From positions 3,119 to 67,118 of the forward strand of contig PDHQ01000046.1 in NCBI GenBank assembly GCA_003339415.1: 64,000 nucleotides of DNA, in the 5' to 3' direction. The DNA comes from Ophiocordyceps camponoti-saundersi (nom. inval.) (Eukaryota; Ascomycota; Sordariomycetes; Hypocreales; Ophiocordycipitaceae). The notes under the pieces are model-generated. The model saw nothing but the letters and a program-made list of their open reading frames with translations. It was not told where the DNA came from and ran no database searches. Below, piece after piece: positions 34,201 to 47,083 of this stretch (its first letter is position 1; each line of letters starts with the position of its first letter). Made by a program: the position numbers and the translations under genes.

Positions 34201-37200
34201 CTTCCACTTCCTTGTACGGCATCCGGAGCTGTTCTTTGAGGCGCGAGACAAGTATGCGATCCTCCTCATTACATCGCTAAGAAAGGTCGCCGCGCCGCCG
34301 AGCCCTTCCCACGAGAGCAGGAAGCTGGCGCTCAACATGATGTGGCTCATCTGGACCTGGGAGCAGTGGCGCGTCGAGGGCAGAAAGCCAGCAATGCGGG
34401 ACGACTCTCTGTCGCCGAAGTCAAAGAAGCGCAAAGCCGACGGAGAGCAGGCCGCAGTGTCGCCGACCACGCTGAAGCAGCCGGTTACCGGAACTAATGA
34501 CTACCAGATTCCGCCTGTCTTCCGGCAGAAGATGATCAAGTATCTCGTCGAGTTCATCGCTCAGCTAAACGAGCGATACCAGCTGCCATCGGCGAAGCCG
34601 CGCGAGCACAACCAGTCTTCCGTTCCCCTGCCGCCGCCCAACACGGAGCTTTGCAAGAAAGCCTTGAGCCTGCTGTACAACCTCGTTCAGCCTCAGTACT
34701 GGGGAGACCTCGAGCTTGACCTGTTTCCCAACGTGACAGACGTCATTCTCGGGGGCGATAAGACGCAGGCCATCCTCAATGCCGATCCGGCCGACAAGGA
34801 AAAGTACGACGATAGGTTCCTCACAAATATCATCAACACCTTGCAGGTCGTACGCATCATACTCAGCTCCAAGTCGGACGATTGGGTTCAGAAGCACATT
34901 GCGGCGGTGCAAAAGGTCTTGGAAAAGTGCCTCAAGTGCGAGAACCCGGAGATACAGGATTGCCTACATCTCTCGGACGAGAACTACGACGACGAGCGAG
35001 AGCTGAAGTCCATCATTCAGCGAGTATTGGACGCCGTTCCCGAGGATACGCCCATGGACGACGCCGACGCGGAAGCCGAGGGCGAGGCCCAGACGTCGGA
35101 AATCGTCTCGTACCTATCGCAGGCCGCGACGGAAGCAATGAACAACGGCTCGTACATCTCGGGCGTCAACCTCCTCTGGTCGCTGGGCAAGCGGAAGCCG
35201 GCCATCATCGACCAGCACGTGGCGTCTCTGATGAAGGCCCTGCAGAGCAAGCACGCGAGGGAACACGTTCAGTACTACAACGCGGTGGCCACGCAAGCGG
35301 CCGCGTCAGGCAACCGGGCTCAGGATAACGCCACGACGCCGGGGGAGATGGCGGCCTACGACCTCGAGATCCAGACCAAGTTGATCATCAAGGAGATTCA
35401 GACGGTTGCCCTGCGGATGGAGCATCTCGGAGACAACCGGAGACCCTTTCTCAGCGTGTTGGCGACGCTTGTGGAGAAGTCGATGCACATCGAGCTCTGC
35501 ACCGAGATCCTCAGCATGGTCGAGGGCTGGGTCTTTCGGTCCGAGGGGACGTGGCCGACGCTGAAGGAGAAGACAGCCGTGCTGCATAAAATGCTGTCGT
35601 TTGAACACCGGCAGGACCCGACGATGCTTTCCAGGTTCCTCGAGCTCGTCATCCGCATCTACGAGGATCCCAAGATTACTCGGACGGAGCTGACTGTTCG
35701 GATGGAGCACGCGTTCCTCATCGGGACCCGAGCTGCCGACGTCGAGATGCGCAACCGGTTCATGGCCATCTTTGACAAGAGCCTGTCCAAGACGGCAAGC
35801 GTCCGCTTTACGTACGTTCTGACGTGCCAGAATTGGGACACGCTGGCCGACTCGTACTGGCTCGCGCAGGCCTCCCATTTCATGCTGGGCGGCATCGAGC
35901 CGAACACCGGCATCCACCTACACAACGAAGACTTCAGGGTCACGCCGCTCTCGGAGCTGGCCCTGATGCTCCCGGCCAGGGATCGCGAGTCTCGTGAGGT
36001 CGGCCTGATGATGGACGACAAATTCGAGTCCCTGATGGCGGGCCATCGCCGCTTCGTGGCCGAGCTCGGCGACGTCAAGGTCCGTGACATCATCGAGCCG
36101 CTGACGCAGCTGCAGCACGTCGACACGTCGCTGGCCCATCAGCTCTGGATCGCCGAGTTCCCGCTCTTCTGGTCGGCAACGCTCCGAGACGACAGGTTCG
36201 AGCTCGAACGGGGCATCGTGTCGCTGTTGACGAGGGACTACCACAGCCGGCAGATCGACAAGCGGCCCAACGTGATCCAGTCGCTGGTGGAGGGATGCGT
36301 CAAGACTTGGCCGCAATGCAAGCTGCCGCCGCACGTACTCAAGTTCGAGGCCAAGACATACGACGTGTGGTACGCGGCCATGGTGCAGCTGGAGCAGGCG
36401 GCCATCAAGCCCGAGATGGACTCGAGCATGGTGCGCGAGAGCAACCTGGACGCGCTCGTCGATCTGTACGCATCGCTCGAGGAGGAGGACCTCTTCTACG
36501 GGACGTGGCGCCGGCGATGCCAGTTCGTCGAGACCAACGCCGGCCTCTCGTACGAGCAGAGTGGTATGTGGGACAAGGCCCAGAAGCTGTACGAGACGGC
36601 CCAGGTCAAGGCTCGGACGGGGGTGATACCCTTTTCCCAGGCCGAGTACATGCTCTGGGAAGACCATTGGGTGCTGTGCGCGCAGAAGCTGCAGCAGTGG
36701 GAGATTCTCCACGACTTTGCCAAGCACGAGAACTTCCAGGACTTGCTCCTCGAGTGCGCTTGGCGCAACACGGACATGTGGCAGGAGGCCCAGCACCGCG
36801 AGCTTCTCGACAACGTCATCAAGGGCGTCATGGACGCGCCGACGCCGCGCAGGGCCTTCTTCCAGGCCTTCATGTCACTTCTGAAGTTTCACAACCAGCA
36901 GGAGACGGCGCTGGACTTTGCCCGGGTCTGCGACGAGGCCATCCAGCTGACGATCCGGAAGTGGCATCAGCTGCCGGAGCGGTTGACCAACGCCCACATC
37001 CCGCTGCTGCAGAACTTCCAGCAGCTGGTGGAGATGCATGATGCTAGTGTCATCTGTCAGAGCCTGGCGAGCACCAACGCGGCCAATCTGGACGTCAAGT
37101 CGGGCGAGCTCAAGCTGCTGCTGGGAGCATGGCGAGACCGGCTGCCCAACGTCTGGGACGACATCACGGCCTGGCAGGATCTGGTCTCCTGGCGGCAGCA

Positions 37201-38056
37201 CATCTTCAGCCTCATCAACCAGACGTATCTGCAGTTGCTGCCGCCGCAGGCGCAGCAGAATGCCGGCGGCGCCAACTCGTTCGCCTACCGCGGATACCAC
37301 GAGACGGCCTGGATCATCAACCGGTTCGCTCACGTCGCTCGCAAGCACAACCTGCCGGAAGTGTGCATCAGCCAACTCAGCCGCATCTACACGCTTCCGA
37401 ACATTGAGATTCAGGAGGCCTTTCTCAAGCTCCGCGAGCAAGCCAAATGCCATTACGAGAACGTCGAGGAGCTTTCTAGTGGGCTGGACGTGATTAACAA
37501 TACGAACCTCAACTACTTCAACCCCCAGCAAAAGGCCGAGTTCTACACGCTCAAGGGCATGTTCCTGGAGAAGCTCAACCACAAGGACGATGCGGACAAC
37601 GCCTACGGGATGGCACTGTATTTCGACATTGGTGCGGCCAAGGCATGGGCCGAATGGGGCTACTTCAACGACCGCAAGTTCAAGGAGGAGCCGTCGGATC
37701 TCAACGCGGCGCGGCAGGCTCTCACGTCGTACCTTCAGGCGGCCGGCAGCTACAAGAGCTCCAAGTCGCGTAAGCTGTTGGCTCGCATCCTCTGGCTTCT
37801 CAGCTTGGACGATGCCAAGGGAACCATCGCCATGGGCTTTGACGACTTCAAGGGCGAGACGCCCGTCTGGTACTGGATCACGCTCATCCCGCAGCTGTTG
37901 ACGGGTCTGGGTCACAAGGAGGCGCCGCGGGTTTACCAGATCCTGCTGAGCATTGCCAAGTCGTACCCGCAGGCGCTGTATTTCCAGCTGCGAACGAACC
38001 GCGAGGACATGAACATAATCAGAAAGAACCAAGAGGCCAAGGAGCGGATGCGTCTT

Positions 38057-38087
<31 letters not shown>

Positions 38088-39796
38088 TGGCGCCGTCAAA
38101 GTCGCCGTTGCAGCAGACCAAAGCGGAACATACCGAGACCGAGGTCAAAGCCGAGCCCGCTCAGGGGGTGGAAGCCGGTCAGGAGGCGGCGGCGGGCCAG
38201 AGGAAGCCTCCCTGGGAACTGACGGAGGAGATCATGTCTGTGCTGAAGACGGCGTTTCCGCTGCTGGCGCTCTCGATGGAGGCCATGGTGGACCAGATCC
38301 AGAAGCATTTCAAGTGTCCTCCGGATGAGGACGCCTACAGGCTGATTGTCGCGCTCCTCAACGACGCGTTGACGTACGTGAGCCGAACGCCGGCTTCGTT
38401 TGCCCGGAGTGTCAAGCTTCCGTCGGCGACGGAGACCAACATCACGAGGTTTGCCGAGACGATCTTGCCGAACCACATCAAGAAGTCGTTTGAAAAGGAC
38501 TTTGTCGAGGTGAAGCCGACAATGTACGAGTACATCCACAAGCTGCGCCGGTGGAGGAGCAAGTTTGAGGAGAAGCTGGACCGACGGTTGGCTCACGCGC
38601 CGCTCGAGGCCTTTTCGTCGCATCTCAGCGAGTTCCGCTATCAAAAGTTTGACGAGGTCGAGATCCCTGGCCAGTATCTGCAGCACAAGGACAAGAACCA
38701 GGACTTTGTCCAGATCGAGCGCTTCCTGCCCAACGTCGACCTCGTCCGGTCCTACAGCGCGTCCTACAGGAGACTCAAGATGCGCGGCCACGACGGCAGC
38801 GTCCACTCGTGGGCCGTCCAGCACCCTGCGGCGCGGCACTGCCGGCGCGAGGAACGGATCCTTCAGCTGTTCCGCCAGCTCAACCAGACGTTGGGCCGCA
38901 AGAAGGAGAGCCGGCGGCGCAACCTGCAGTTTACGCTGCCGGTCATGGTGCCCCTGGCGCCGCACATCCGCATCGTGGCCGAGGACAGGTCCTACGTCAC
39001 CCTCCAGGCCGTCTTCGAGGACCACTGCCGTCGCATGGGACAGGCCAAGGACGATCCGATCCTGTACACGCTGGAGAAGCTTCGCGGCGTCCTCGACACG
39101 GACAGTGCGCAGGCCAAGCTGGAGCTGACGCCCCCGGCCAGGCTCGAGGTGTTTAACGCGGTGCAAGAGAAGTGGGCGCCGCAGACGATGGCTCTCGAGT
39201 ACTTCCAGCTCATCTTCCCCCAGTTCGCCGAGTTCTGGCTCTTCCGCCGCCAGTTCTCCTACCAGCTGTCGGCCCTGTCCTTCATGACCTACATCCTCTA
39301 CATGCACAACCGCTTCCCGTCCAAGATGAACATCGCCCGCGGATCCGGCAACATCTGGGGATCGGAGCTCATGTCCTTTATGAACTCGCCCAAGCTCCTC
39401 TTCGCCAACCCGGAGCCGGTACCGTTCCGGCTAACGCCCAACCTTCAGGTCCTGATGGGGCCCCTGGCTCTCGAGGGCATCTTCGCCTGCGCCGTCATGG
39501 CCATCGCCCGCTGCCTGACGGAACCGGAGGACGAGCTCGACCACGCCCTCACCCTCTTCGTCCGCGACGAACTCATCTTCTGGCTTACCAGTAGCCATCG
39601 CGGCGCCATCAGCGAGAGCCAGTTGAGGGAACAGGTTCAGACCAATAGCGACTCCATCGTCAAGCGGGCTGCTAGTCTCGCCCGCAACCCTTCTGGGAAC
39701 CTGCCTGCGAACCAGACTGTTATCGACGCCGTGGCCAAGGCTGTCCACCCTATGAATCTGGCGCAGTGCGACGCTTTGTGGATGCCATATCTGTGA
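28207..39796 (+). CDS. TRA1: Tra1, PIKK-family scaffold subunit of SAGA and NuA4
   Basis: Three exons: 28207-28261, 28323-28480 and 28541-39796; 3822 aa, close to yeast Tra1 (3744). Splicing yields a conserved N terminus ([14 protein letters not shown]...[18 protein letters not shown]) and joins it to [14 protein letters not shown]. The body is a long run of HEAT-like helices, followed by a FAT region at roughly residues 2640-3240. A poly-Gln tract (about 3244) and an acidic linker come next, then a kinase-like domain (about 3450-3780). The protein ends in the FATC signature ALWMPYL. As in all Tra1/TRRAP proteins the kinase-like domain is expected to be inactive: [15 protein letters not shown] stands where an active kinase has its nucleotide-binding lysine segment. 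It recruits histone acetyltransferase complexes to DNA-bound activators. The main exon of 11.3 kb has no intron and no frameshift. Convergent with the AACS gene. Confidence 0.97.
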
Positions 39797-40293
39797 ATGG
39801 TTTCCTCCTTCTTGTTTTTCTCTTTTCGTCTTTATTTTTCGTTGTCTTGTTTTTTTCTCACTTTGCTATTCTCGTCATGCAGGTATGACGATGAAAAAGG
39901 GGACTGGACTATCGGACAAAGGGGAAGGGGGGGGAAGGGGGTTCGGAAAAGGGGGTATGGGGAAAGGGGGGGGTTCTTTGTTCCCCTCTCTTTTTGACTT
40001 CACTCATCACTATCGTGACGGTGAGGAAAGGAGGGGGCAACGCTGCTTTGAGCATGGCGTTTTAGGGGGGGAAGTTGATGAGATCACTTGAGATTCATTG
40101 AGAACAGTTTGCTAATGTTTCGTTCTGATACCCTCCCTGTTTCCTACGTGACTTGCTTCCATCCAACCAAGCCTAAAGATGATCAAGACCAACAGCCAAG
40201 AGACGAACAGCTTCTCCAAAAAGGCATAGATAAAATCAAGAATCGCCACAACTATCAAGCGACCTAACCTCGTCTCTGCTCACATCTCTCCCC
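39797..40293. other. Convergent 3' intergenic region, TRA1-AACS
   Basis: No gene. T-rich then G-rich sequence (several G runs at 39921-39970) carries the 3' ends of both convergent genes. No CpA/TpG depletion. Confidence 0.6.
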
Positions 40294-42682
40294 TCAAAGC
40301 TTCGCCTTCCCCCCACCGCCTTGACGACCGACTAGATGATCCTCGATACGCTGAAAGCGGTAGAAGAAATCCAGGCTCTGAGGGTTGAGCAGCGTCCCGC
40401 TGGGGGTGATCTTCTTGCCTGAGATGATGGCCTTGATCGGGACTTCGACCTTTTTGCCGTTGACAGTCATCTTTTTTTTTGAAGAAGTAGGAACGTTAGC
40501 GTTTCTACCGTCGATTGATGGAAGAGAGAAAGAGATCATCATCGTCAAGGTAGAAGAAAACTCACCGGCAATTCGGGCGCCTCGAAAACATACTTGGGCA
40601 CGTGCCTCTTGGAACGATGGCTCGCAATCGCCTCCTTGACCCTCGAGACCAACTCGGCAGAGAAGCTCTTGCCGGGCCTCATGACGAGGAAAAGCACGAC
40701 GCTCTCATCCGTATCCGTCTCCCTTCTCTGGCCAACACAAAGCGAATCCAAGACCTCGTCCGAAAACTGATTCTCAATAACATCGTAAATCTCGGCAGTA
40801 CCGAACCTGACGCCACTGGGGTTGAGCACGCCGTCCGAGCGGCCGAGGAAGATGATTGCCTTGGTACGGGGGTGGATAGTGATGAGGTCGCCGTGCGTCC
40901 AGACGCCGGGGAAGCGGTCGAAGTAGGAGCCAAAGTACTTCTCACCCGGTGCAGGTCGCGAATCTCCCCAGAAAAAGGGAGGGACGTTGGGGAAGGCCTT
41001 GGTCGCCACTAGGTCGCCCGCTTCACCGTCCGGGACGGGTTTGCCTTCTTCGGAGAAGACTTGGATCTTGACGCCGAGAGCTGGGCCGACGCAGCCGCCG
41101 GCGTAGATGGGCATTAGGGGGTTTACCGTAGCGAAAGAGCCGGCCTATTACTCGTCAGCCAGGCTACCACTGACACTGGTAGATCAAAGGGGGGGGGGAG
41201 ATAGGGACAACATACAATGTCGGTACCTCCCGAGAGGTTGATGAGTTGCGTGCGCTTGGGAAAGGCCTCGTCATAGAACCAATGAAAAAGGTGATCCGGC
41301 AGGACTGTCCCGGTACTGCTAACAGCGTCCAGATTCGACAGATCGGCTACCTCGCGAGGCCTAATGTTCCTCTTTCTCAGCTCCGTCATCCATCTAGGGC
41401 TGATGCCGAGAAAATTGATGCGCTGCTGCTCAGCCACGCGGAGCAAGACCAACGGGTCCGGTACGAAGGGTGAGCCGTCGTAGAATATGGCGCGTCCGCC
41501 GGCGGCGATGATCATGACGTTCATCAGGTACATGATCCATCCCGTCGTCGTGTATTGAAGACCGACGAGGCCGGGATTCAAGTCAGCGTGCAAGGCGTAT
41601 TCTCTCATTATGCTCAGTAGCATCGTGCCGCCAGCGTGAACGATGGCCTTGGGTACGCCAGTCGTGCCAGAGGAAAAGTATATGATGGCCGGATCCTGGA
41701 AGCCGAGACGCTTAATCGGTGGCGGGGGCTGCTCTTCGGTGACGGCGTTGAGGAACTGCTCCAGCGTCTCGGTCTTGGGAATGGCCGACACGTCGTATGG
41801 CCTGCCGACGAAGCGCGGAGCGGCGATGATCCTCACCGGATCGTCAGTATCAAGGCCTTGGACGACGGCACGGATTTTATCACGCAAGTCATAGACGTTG
41901 CCATTGTAGACGGCGCCGTCATCGAAGAAGACGAACTGGTCGGTGTCAGGGCCCTGGCGTAACACTTGAAGGGATTACAACTCTTTCCCCCTTACCTTGG
42001 GTCGAATCAAGCGCAGTCGCTGCAGCAAGCCGGAGACGCCCATGTCAGTCGATGAGCTGCTAAAGATGGCGCCCAACCAAAGAGTGGCGAGGAAGACGAC
42101 GAGCGTCTGGCAGGAATTGGCCCCAACCATGACGATGCGATCGCCCTCGGATACTCCAGCTGCCTTCATGGCGCTGGCCAGACGAGCAACTCGTTGACGA
42201 AGCTGGCCAAACGTCACATGAACCACGTCCGTGTTCCCTTCGCGCACCTCCGTCAAGGCAACCTTGTCATCGACTTTGACATGGGTCGACCGGACGGTAC
42301 AGTCGTGAGGAGCCCGATTCCAGAGAAAGTTTTCCGCCACATTGAGCTTTAAGCCTTTGAACCACGCCGGCAGACTGGAGATGGGAGCAGCCTCGTCGAC
42401 GACACGGCCATAAGAACCCTCATGAATCCAGCTCTGAGACTCCCAGAGCTGATGGTAGAATTGGCCCCGTTGATCACACGACCAATTGTAGAGGTCCCAG
42501 AAGTTCTGCTCGCTTCTTGTCAGCGACTGGTCAATTTGGCTTTAGGGGAATTGGTTTTTTTTTTCCCGTACCCGGAGATTCAGCCCGTACCGGCGGTTAG
42601 ACTCCTGCATGAAGCGCCACATGTTGGTGTCCTGAGGGTTGGCATGCTCCCAGAGCTTCCGCGGGGCCGGATCGAGCATCAT
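40294..42682 (-). CDS. Acetoacetyl-CoA synthetase
   Basis: Five exons on the minus strand: 42572-42682, 41996-42505, 41216-41935, 40566-41144 and 40294-40470; 698 aa, all introns in phase 0. The start at 42682 gives MMLDPAPRKLWEH, matching the family N terminus; an in-frame stop lies just upstream. ANL-superfamily motifs appear in order: P-loop YFSSGTTGVPKAIVH, NLSGGTDIAGSF, YAGGCVGPALG, GVWTHGDLITIH with the ribose-binding Asp, NPSGVRFG, and the C-terminal NGKKVEVPIK with the catalytic lysine. The second exon joins RLRLIRPK to FVFFDDGAVYNG through an intron ending ACCAG. The enzyme activates acetoacetate to acetoacetyl-CoA (ATP to AMP + PPi), linking leucine/ketone-body breakdown to sterol and lipid synthesis. 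A run of 10 G lies in the intron 41145-41215. Confidence 0.94.
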
Positions 42683-43058
42683 GAAGATCGAGTCGACGCT
42701 GTTCTACGACGCTGAAGATGTGTATGTAAAAGAGATAAGCAAATTAAAGTCAGGATGCGGAGAAGAAGAAGAAGGGGGACGAGGACGGGACGAGGACAAG
42801 GATGGGGGAGGTTGGATGGTTTTATACCTGTCTCTCGAATATGTCGTATGTATACGTACGTACGTATGCACATACAACTCGACCGTCGACTGCAGGTATT
42901 CGTCGGACTGTAACCGTCAGGGAAAAGCCTAAAGGATATATGCTGCAGGTATTTGTAAGGATTAGTACATGCTGCAGAGACAACCTCGGTCAGAGTTGCG
43001 CCGGTCTGTTCCCCTCCCCCTGAAACTCCATTGAAGACGCCACAAGCCAGCTTCGGAT
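42683..43058. other. Intergenic, AACS upstream / CDC16 downstream
   Basis: 376 bp between two minus-strand genes. It contains a GAAGAAGAAG run and a TACGTACGTACG microsatellite near 42855-42865. No gene; promoter of the AACS gene and 3' end of the Cdc16 gene. Confidence 0.55.
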
Positions 43059-44923
43059 TCATTCGTCGTCCGTCATCTCCATCAAGCTCTCTCCTCGCTC
43101 TTCCTCTTCATCCTCTCCCTCGTCGCTCTGTAGCCCCTTACCCTTCCCTTCGCCGTTCAGCCTCCGCTTGGCCTCGGCCTTGCTTCGCTCCAGCTGCCGT
43201 TCGAACTCGGCCAAGTCGTCGTCGACCTCGTCGTCGGCCGAGTCAAAGGCCGTCTCCTCGAGCGCTCTGTTAAGCAGCTCCGTCGCGATGCTGTCCTGGG
43301 GGCTGATGGCCAGCGCTTGGTGCAGCACCCCAACAGCCTCGTCCGGTCGGTTCTGCTCCATCAGGATGAGGCCCTTTGCGCTGAAGATGGCCGCATCCTT
43401 GCCACCGAGGCGCAGCACCTCGTCGAACTCGGCCAGCGCGCGATTGAAGTGTCGCAGCCGCCGGAAGGAGTGGCCCAGATTCGTCCGCGCCGACAGCCAG
43501 GCCGATGGCTCGCTATCCATGTCGTCGGCCATCTTGAGGGCGGCAGAGAAGTACTGAACCGCCTCCTTGGGCTTGTCCTGATGGTACTTGACGATGCCCA
43601 TCTCGTTGAGCAGTAGCGGGTCAGTCTTACACAGCCCGTAAGCCGTCTTGAGAAACTCCTCGGCCAGCGTCATGTTGTTGAGCGCGTGGTTTTGCATCCC
43701 CAGAAAGACCTGCGGCAGATGGGTGCCCATGAAGAGCCGAGCTGCGGTAGAATAGGCCGAGATGGCTTGATCGTGCTCGCCTTCCACCGCAAAGGTGTGG
43801 GCGAAGCCGATCCAGGCCGGCCCAAAGTGGGCGTCCATCATGCTGGCTTTGCTAAAGTACCGGCGAGCTTCGGGGATCTTTTCGATGGCCAAGTAGTAGA
43901 TGCCGACGGCCAGCCAAGTGCACGGTTCTTCCGGGTGGGTGTCGGCGAGGTCGTGGGCCACTAGAAACAGCAGATTCTTCATCTCGAGCTCGTACAGGCA
44001 GGCCAGGTGGACTGGATAGACGGAGAAGTTGTACTTGTCCTTGTGCAGGACGGCACTGGTGACGGCCAGGGCGTCGCGGTAGCGGCACTGGGTATAGAGG
44101 AGGTCGGCGCGGGCCAGCTGCAGGTCGGGATTGGTCGCCAGGTGGTAGTGAGTCGAGAGCGAATCGTAGGCCGTCTCGAACGCAGCCGGGTTGCGGTACT
44201 TTGACAGGCGCGTGGTGTAGAGCATCTTGGTGAAGTCGGCCGCCTCCTGAGAGGCCGAGACGTCTCCGGAGACGGTGATGGAGTCAAAGTCGAGGCTCTC
44301 GAGAAACTGCCACTCCTCGTCGGGCGAAAGGAGCGAGTTCTTCATGAGCTGTTGAAAGGCCTCGAAGCACTGAACGTCGATGCGGACGGCATCCTTGTAG
44401 CATTCCTTGGCCCGGTCGAAGGCGTTCTGCTTGGCGTAGCAGATGCCGCGGAGGAAGCACATGGCGGCCTCGAATCGCCGATTGGCAGCGCCGCCGGCGT
44501 CCTGATTCCTCGGACGGCCCTGTCGTGGTTGGGCCTTGCGCTTGTTGCTAGCATTGGAGATGAGGTGCGTCGGGTTACGCTCGCCGAGGAGGCTAAGGGC
44601 CTCTTCAAACCGATTCTGCTTGATCAGACAATGGCCTGCCAGGTATCGACACGACGGGCTTCGGGTGACGAGATCCTGCTTAGCGAGGAAAGCCTGGGCG
44701 CGAGTATAATTGCCAGTAGCAAAATGAACCTGGGCTAGCCAGAAGGCATCCTGATCGTCCTCTTGCGAGCGCGTCAGTGACAAGGACCAGGAGGGGAAAA
44801 GAACAGGAGCAGGAAGGGCGACTGACTGGTGAGGGCGAGTAGCTTATCGCCGATAAAGATGGCCGACTCGTACTGCGCTTTATTGAGGGCATCTTGCCTC
44901 CATTCTCTGAGAAAGGTGTCCAT
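43059..44923 (-). CDS. Anaphase-promoting complex subunit Cdc16/Cut9 (APC6), TPR protein
   Basis: Two exons: 44827-44923 and 43059-44761; 599 aa. The 65-bp intron starts GTCAGT and ends CGCAAG. The join gives LLALTKDDQDAFWLAQVHFA, as in fungal Cdc16. From about residue 35 onward the chain is tandem tetratricopeptide repeats, with clear units such as GHCLIKQNRFEEALSLL, LARADLLYTQCRYRDALAV, GIVKYHQDKPKEAVQYFSAAL and GLILMEQNRPDEAVGVLHQAL. The C-terminal tail is acidic and Lys/Glu-rich. Cdc16 is a scaffold TPR subunit of the APC/C ubiquitin ligase that drives metaphase-anaphase transition. Assignment to Cdc16 rather than Cdc23 or Cdc27 rests on the overall pattern around AWIGFAHTFAVEGEHDQAIS and LNEMGIVKYHQ. 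Divergent from the ArgJ gene with 463 bp between starts. Confidence 0.88.
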
Positions 44924-45386
44924 ACCAGGGGGGTCAAGGGTAAGAAGGTGAAGGGTTTGGCGATGAGGCGACGGAAACGCGTCTGTGATACCTCGTGAGC
45001 TTGTACCGTCGACGGTGCCTGCCTCTGACCCTCTGACGGAGGAGTGGTTAGTTGTGGAACTAGGGCGGTACCGAATACAAGCGGGGACAGTGTGTGTTTT
45101 CAGCGCTTCACTCAGCCATAAGAAGAGGAGCTACACAGTCTGCTCGTGTCTCTTCAACACGGAGTATACGAATAGTACTTCATCAAGCTCAACACTGAAG
45201 ATCAACCATCTGTTGCTACGTCTGTAGACACACACACTCAACTCTTCATGTCTCTCAACCAGCAATAATGAATACGAGCGAGCGGATGACACGCTAAACA
45301 ACCGTCATCACCAAAGACTACCTAGGAGAACCGAAACAGCCTTCTCAAACGCCCCAACACTCACCCTTATCCTATCCTCCACCGCC
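44924..45386. promoter_or_regulatory. Shared divergent promoter, CDC16-ArgJ
   Basis: 463 bp between two divergent start codons. I find no perfect TGACTCA site here; the nearest is TTCACTCAG around 45105-45115. A short (CA)n run sits near 45228-45236. No coding sequence. Confidence 0.5.
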
Positions 45387-46798
45387 ATGTTGAGATACTC
45401 CTCCTCTCGCTTCTATAGCATCCTCGGCCTACCCAGGGGGGTCCCGTCCTCGAAGATCAGATGGGTTCCCGAGTCGGGTCTCTATCCGAAGGGCTTTAAA
45501 GCGTCGGGCGTTTACGTCGGCATCAAACCAACTAACCTCGGCAAGCCCGATCTCGCTCTCGTCTCGTCTGATCGACCTTGCGCCGCAGCCGCCGTCTTCA
45601 CCAAGAACAAGTTCTGCGCCGCCCCGGTCACCTTCTGCCGAAATCTTCTCGACGCCAAGGCCAACGATGGCATTCGTAGCATCATCGTCAACTCGGGTAA
45701 CGCTAATGCGGTCACGGGCGTCCGGGCCCTACAAGATGCCACCAGCATGGCCAGAACAACCGACGACCGGGTCGAGTGTCCGGACTCGACTCTCGTCATG
45801 AGTACCGGCGTCATAGGAGAGCGGTAAGTTGCATTCTTCTTTGTCGATCCCTTTATAGTATGAGAGATTAATCGTCTGTTAGGCTGCCCATCAAGAAGAT
45901 CCTCGACCACGTTTCCGTCGTCTACTATAACCTCGGCGAGTCGCATCAAGACTGGCTGAAATGCGCCGATGCTATCCGCACCACCGACTCCTTTCCGAAG
46001 CTGTCCTCCCGCTCCTTCGAACTGCCTTCGTCTCCCGGCGTCGAATATCGCATAGCCGGCATGTCCAAGGGCGCTGGCATGGTGAACCCGAATATGGCCA
46101 CCCTCCTCGGCATCCTCGCCACGGATGCGCCCGTCGACCCTTGCATCATCAAGCCCATGCTCAAGTACGCCATCGACCGGTCTTTCAACGCCATCACCAT
46201 CGACGGCGATACGTCGACCAACGACACCGTCGCCTTCCTCGCCAACGGAGCCGCCGGCGGCAATGCCATCACGTCAGAAGACTCTCCCGATTACCGCGCC
46301 ATGCGAGATGTCGTCACAGAGTTCGCCATCGACCTTGCTAAGCTGGTCGTCCGCGATGGCGAGGGCTGCACCAAGTTCGTCACCATCCGAGTCGCCGAAT
46401 GCCGCACGACCGAGGCGGCCCGAGCCATCGCCATCGCCATCGCCACATCACCCCTCGTAAAGACTGCGCTGCACGGTTGCGACGCCAACTGGGGACGAAT
46501 CCTCTGCGCCATCGGCTACGCCCTCATCACCCCTCCCGGCCAGCCGGAAACCGACGTCCCGGACATCGACCCGGATCGGACCAACGTTTCTTTCATCCCC
46601 ACCGACGGCTCGCCCGAGCTGAAGCTGCTGATAAACGGGGAGCCCGATAAGATCGACGAAGTCCGGGCCCTCGAGATTCTCAGGGCTGAGGATCTCGAGA
46701 TCCTTGTCCGGCTCGGCACGGGGGACAAGAGCGTCGAGCATTGGACTTGTGACTTGAGTCACGAGTATGTGACAATCAATAGCGATTACCGCACCTAG
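45387..46798 (+). CDS. Mitochondrial arginine biosynthesis ArgJ (ornithine acetyltransferase)
   Basis: Two exons: 45387-45823 and 45883-46798; 450 aa. The 59-bp intron (GTAAGT...TGTTAG) splits an Arg codon in GVIGERLPIKK. The N terminus ([14 protein letters not shown]) is basic and Ser-rich, as for mitochondrial import. [21 protein letters not shown] contains the autoprocessing Ala-Thr bond at which ArgJ precursors cleave into alpha and beta chains, the Thr becoming the nucleophile. [10 protein letters not shown] and GCDANWGRI are further ArgJ signatures. The enzyme transfers acetyl from N-acetylornithine to glutamate in the cyclic arginine pathway; many ArgJ also make N-acetylglutamate from acetyl-CoA, which sequence alone does not settle. 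It converges on HIS3 with only 285 bp between stops. Confidence 0.95.
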
Positions 46799-47083
46799 AG
46801 TGCTGGTTGCATGTTTCACTCTGTGTTTTTGGGTCTCAAGAGAAAGAGCATATGTGTGTGTGTTTATGGTTGAGCGGACGAGATAGAGGAAAAGCAAGCG
46901 TTTGGTTAGTTGGTAGAGAGTGAAAGATGTCAAAGAACACCTCCGGCTACGTGGTGTTCGATCGATAGCATAAAGCGGCTTTCATCGTCCATTCGTCACA
47001 TTATGTATGTACACATATATACACCATTTGCCTACCTACCTACTAGGTAGGTATCTATTCAAAAGATAGATGGGTATGCCAGG
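46799..47083. terminator. Convergent 3' region ArgJ-HIS3 with a perfect inverted repeat
   Basis: 285 bp between opposing stop codons. At 47033-47053 there is a perfect 10-bp inverted repeat TACCTACCTA/TAGGTAGGTA with a 1-nt spacer. It is equally placed to act at the 3' end of either transcript; a role in termination is inference. A (TG)n run is near 46853-46863. Confidence 0.45.
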
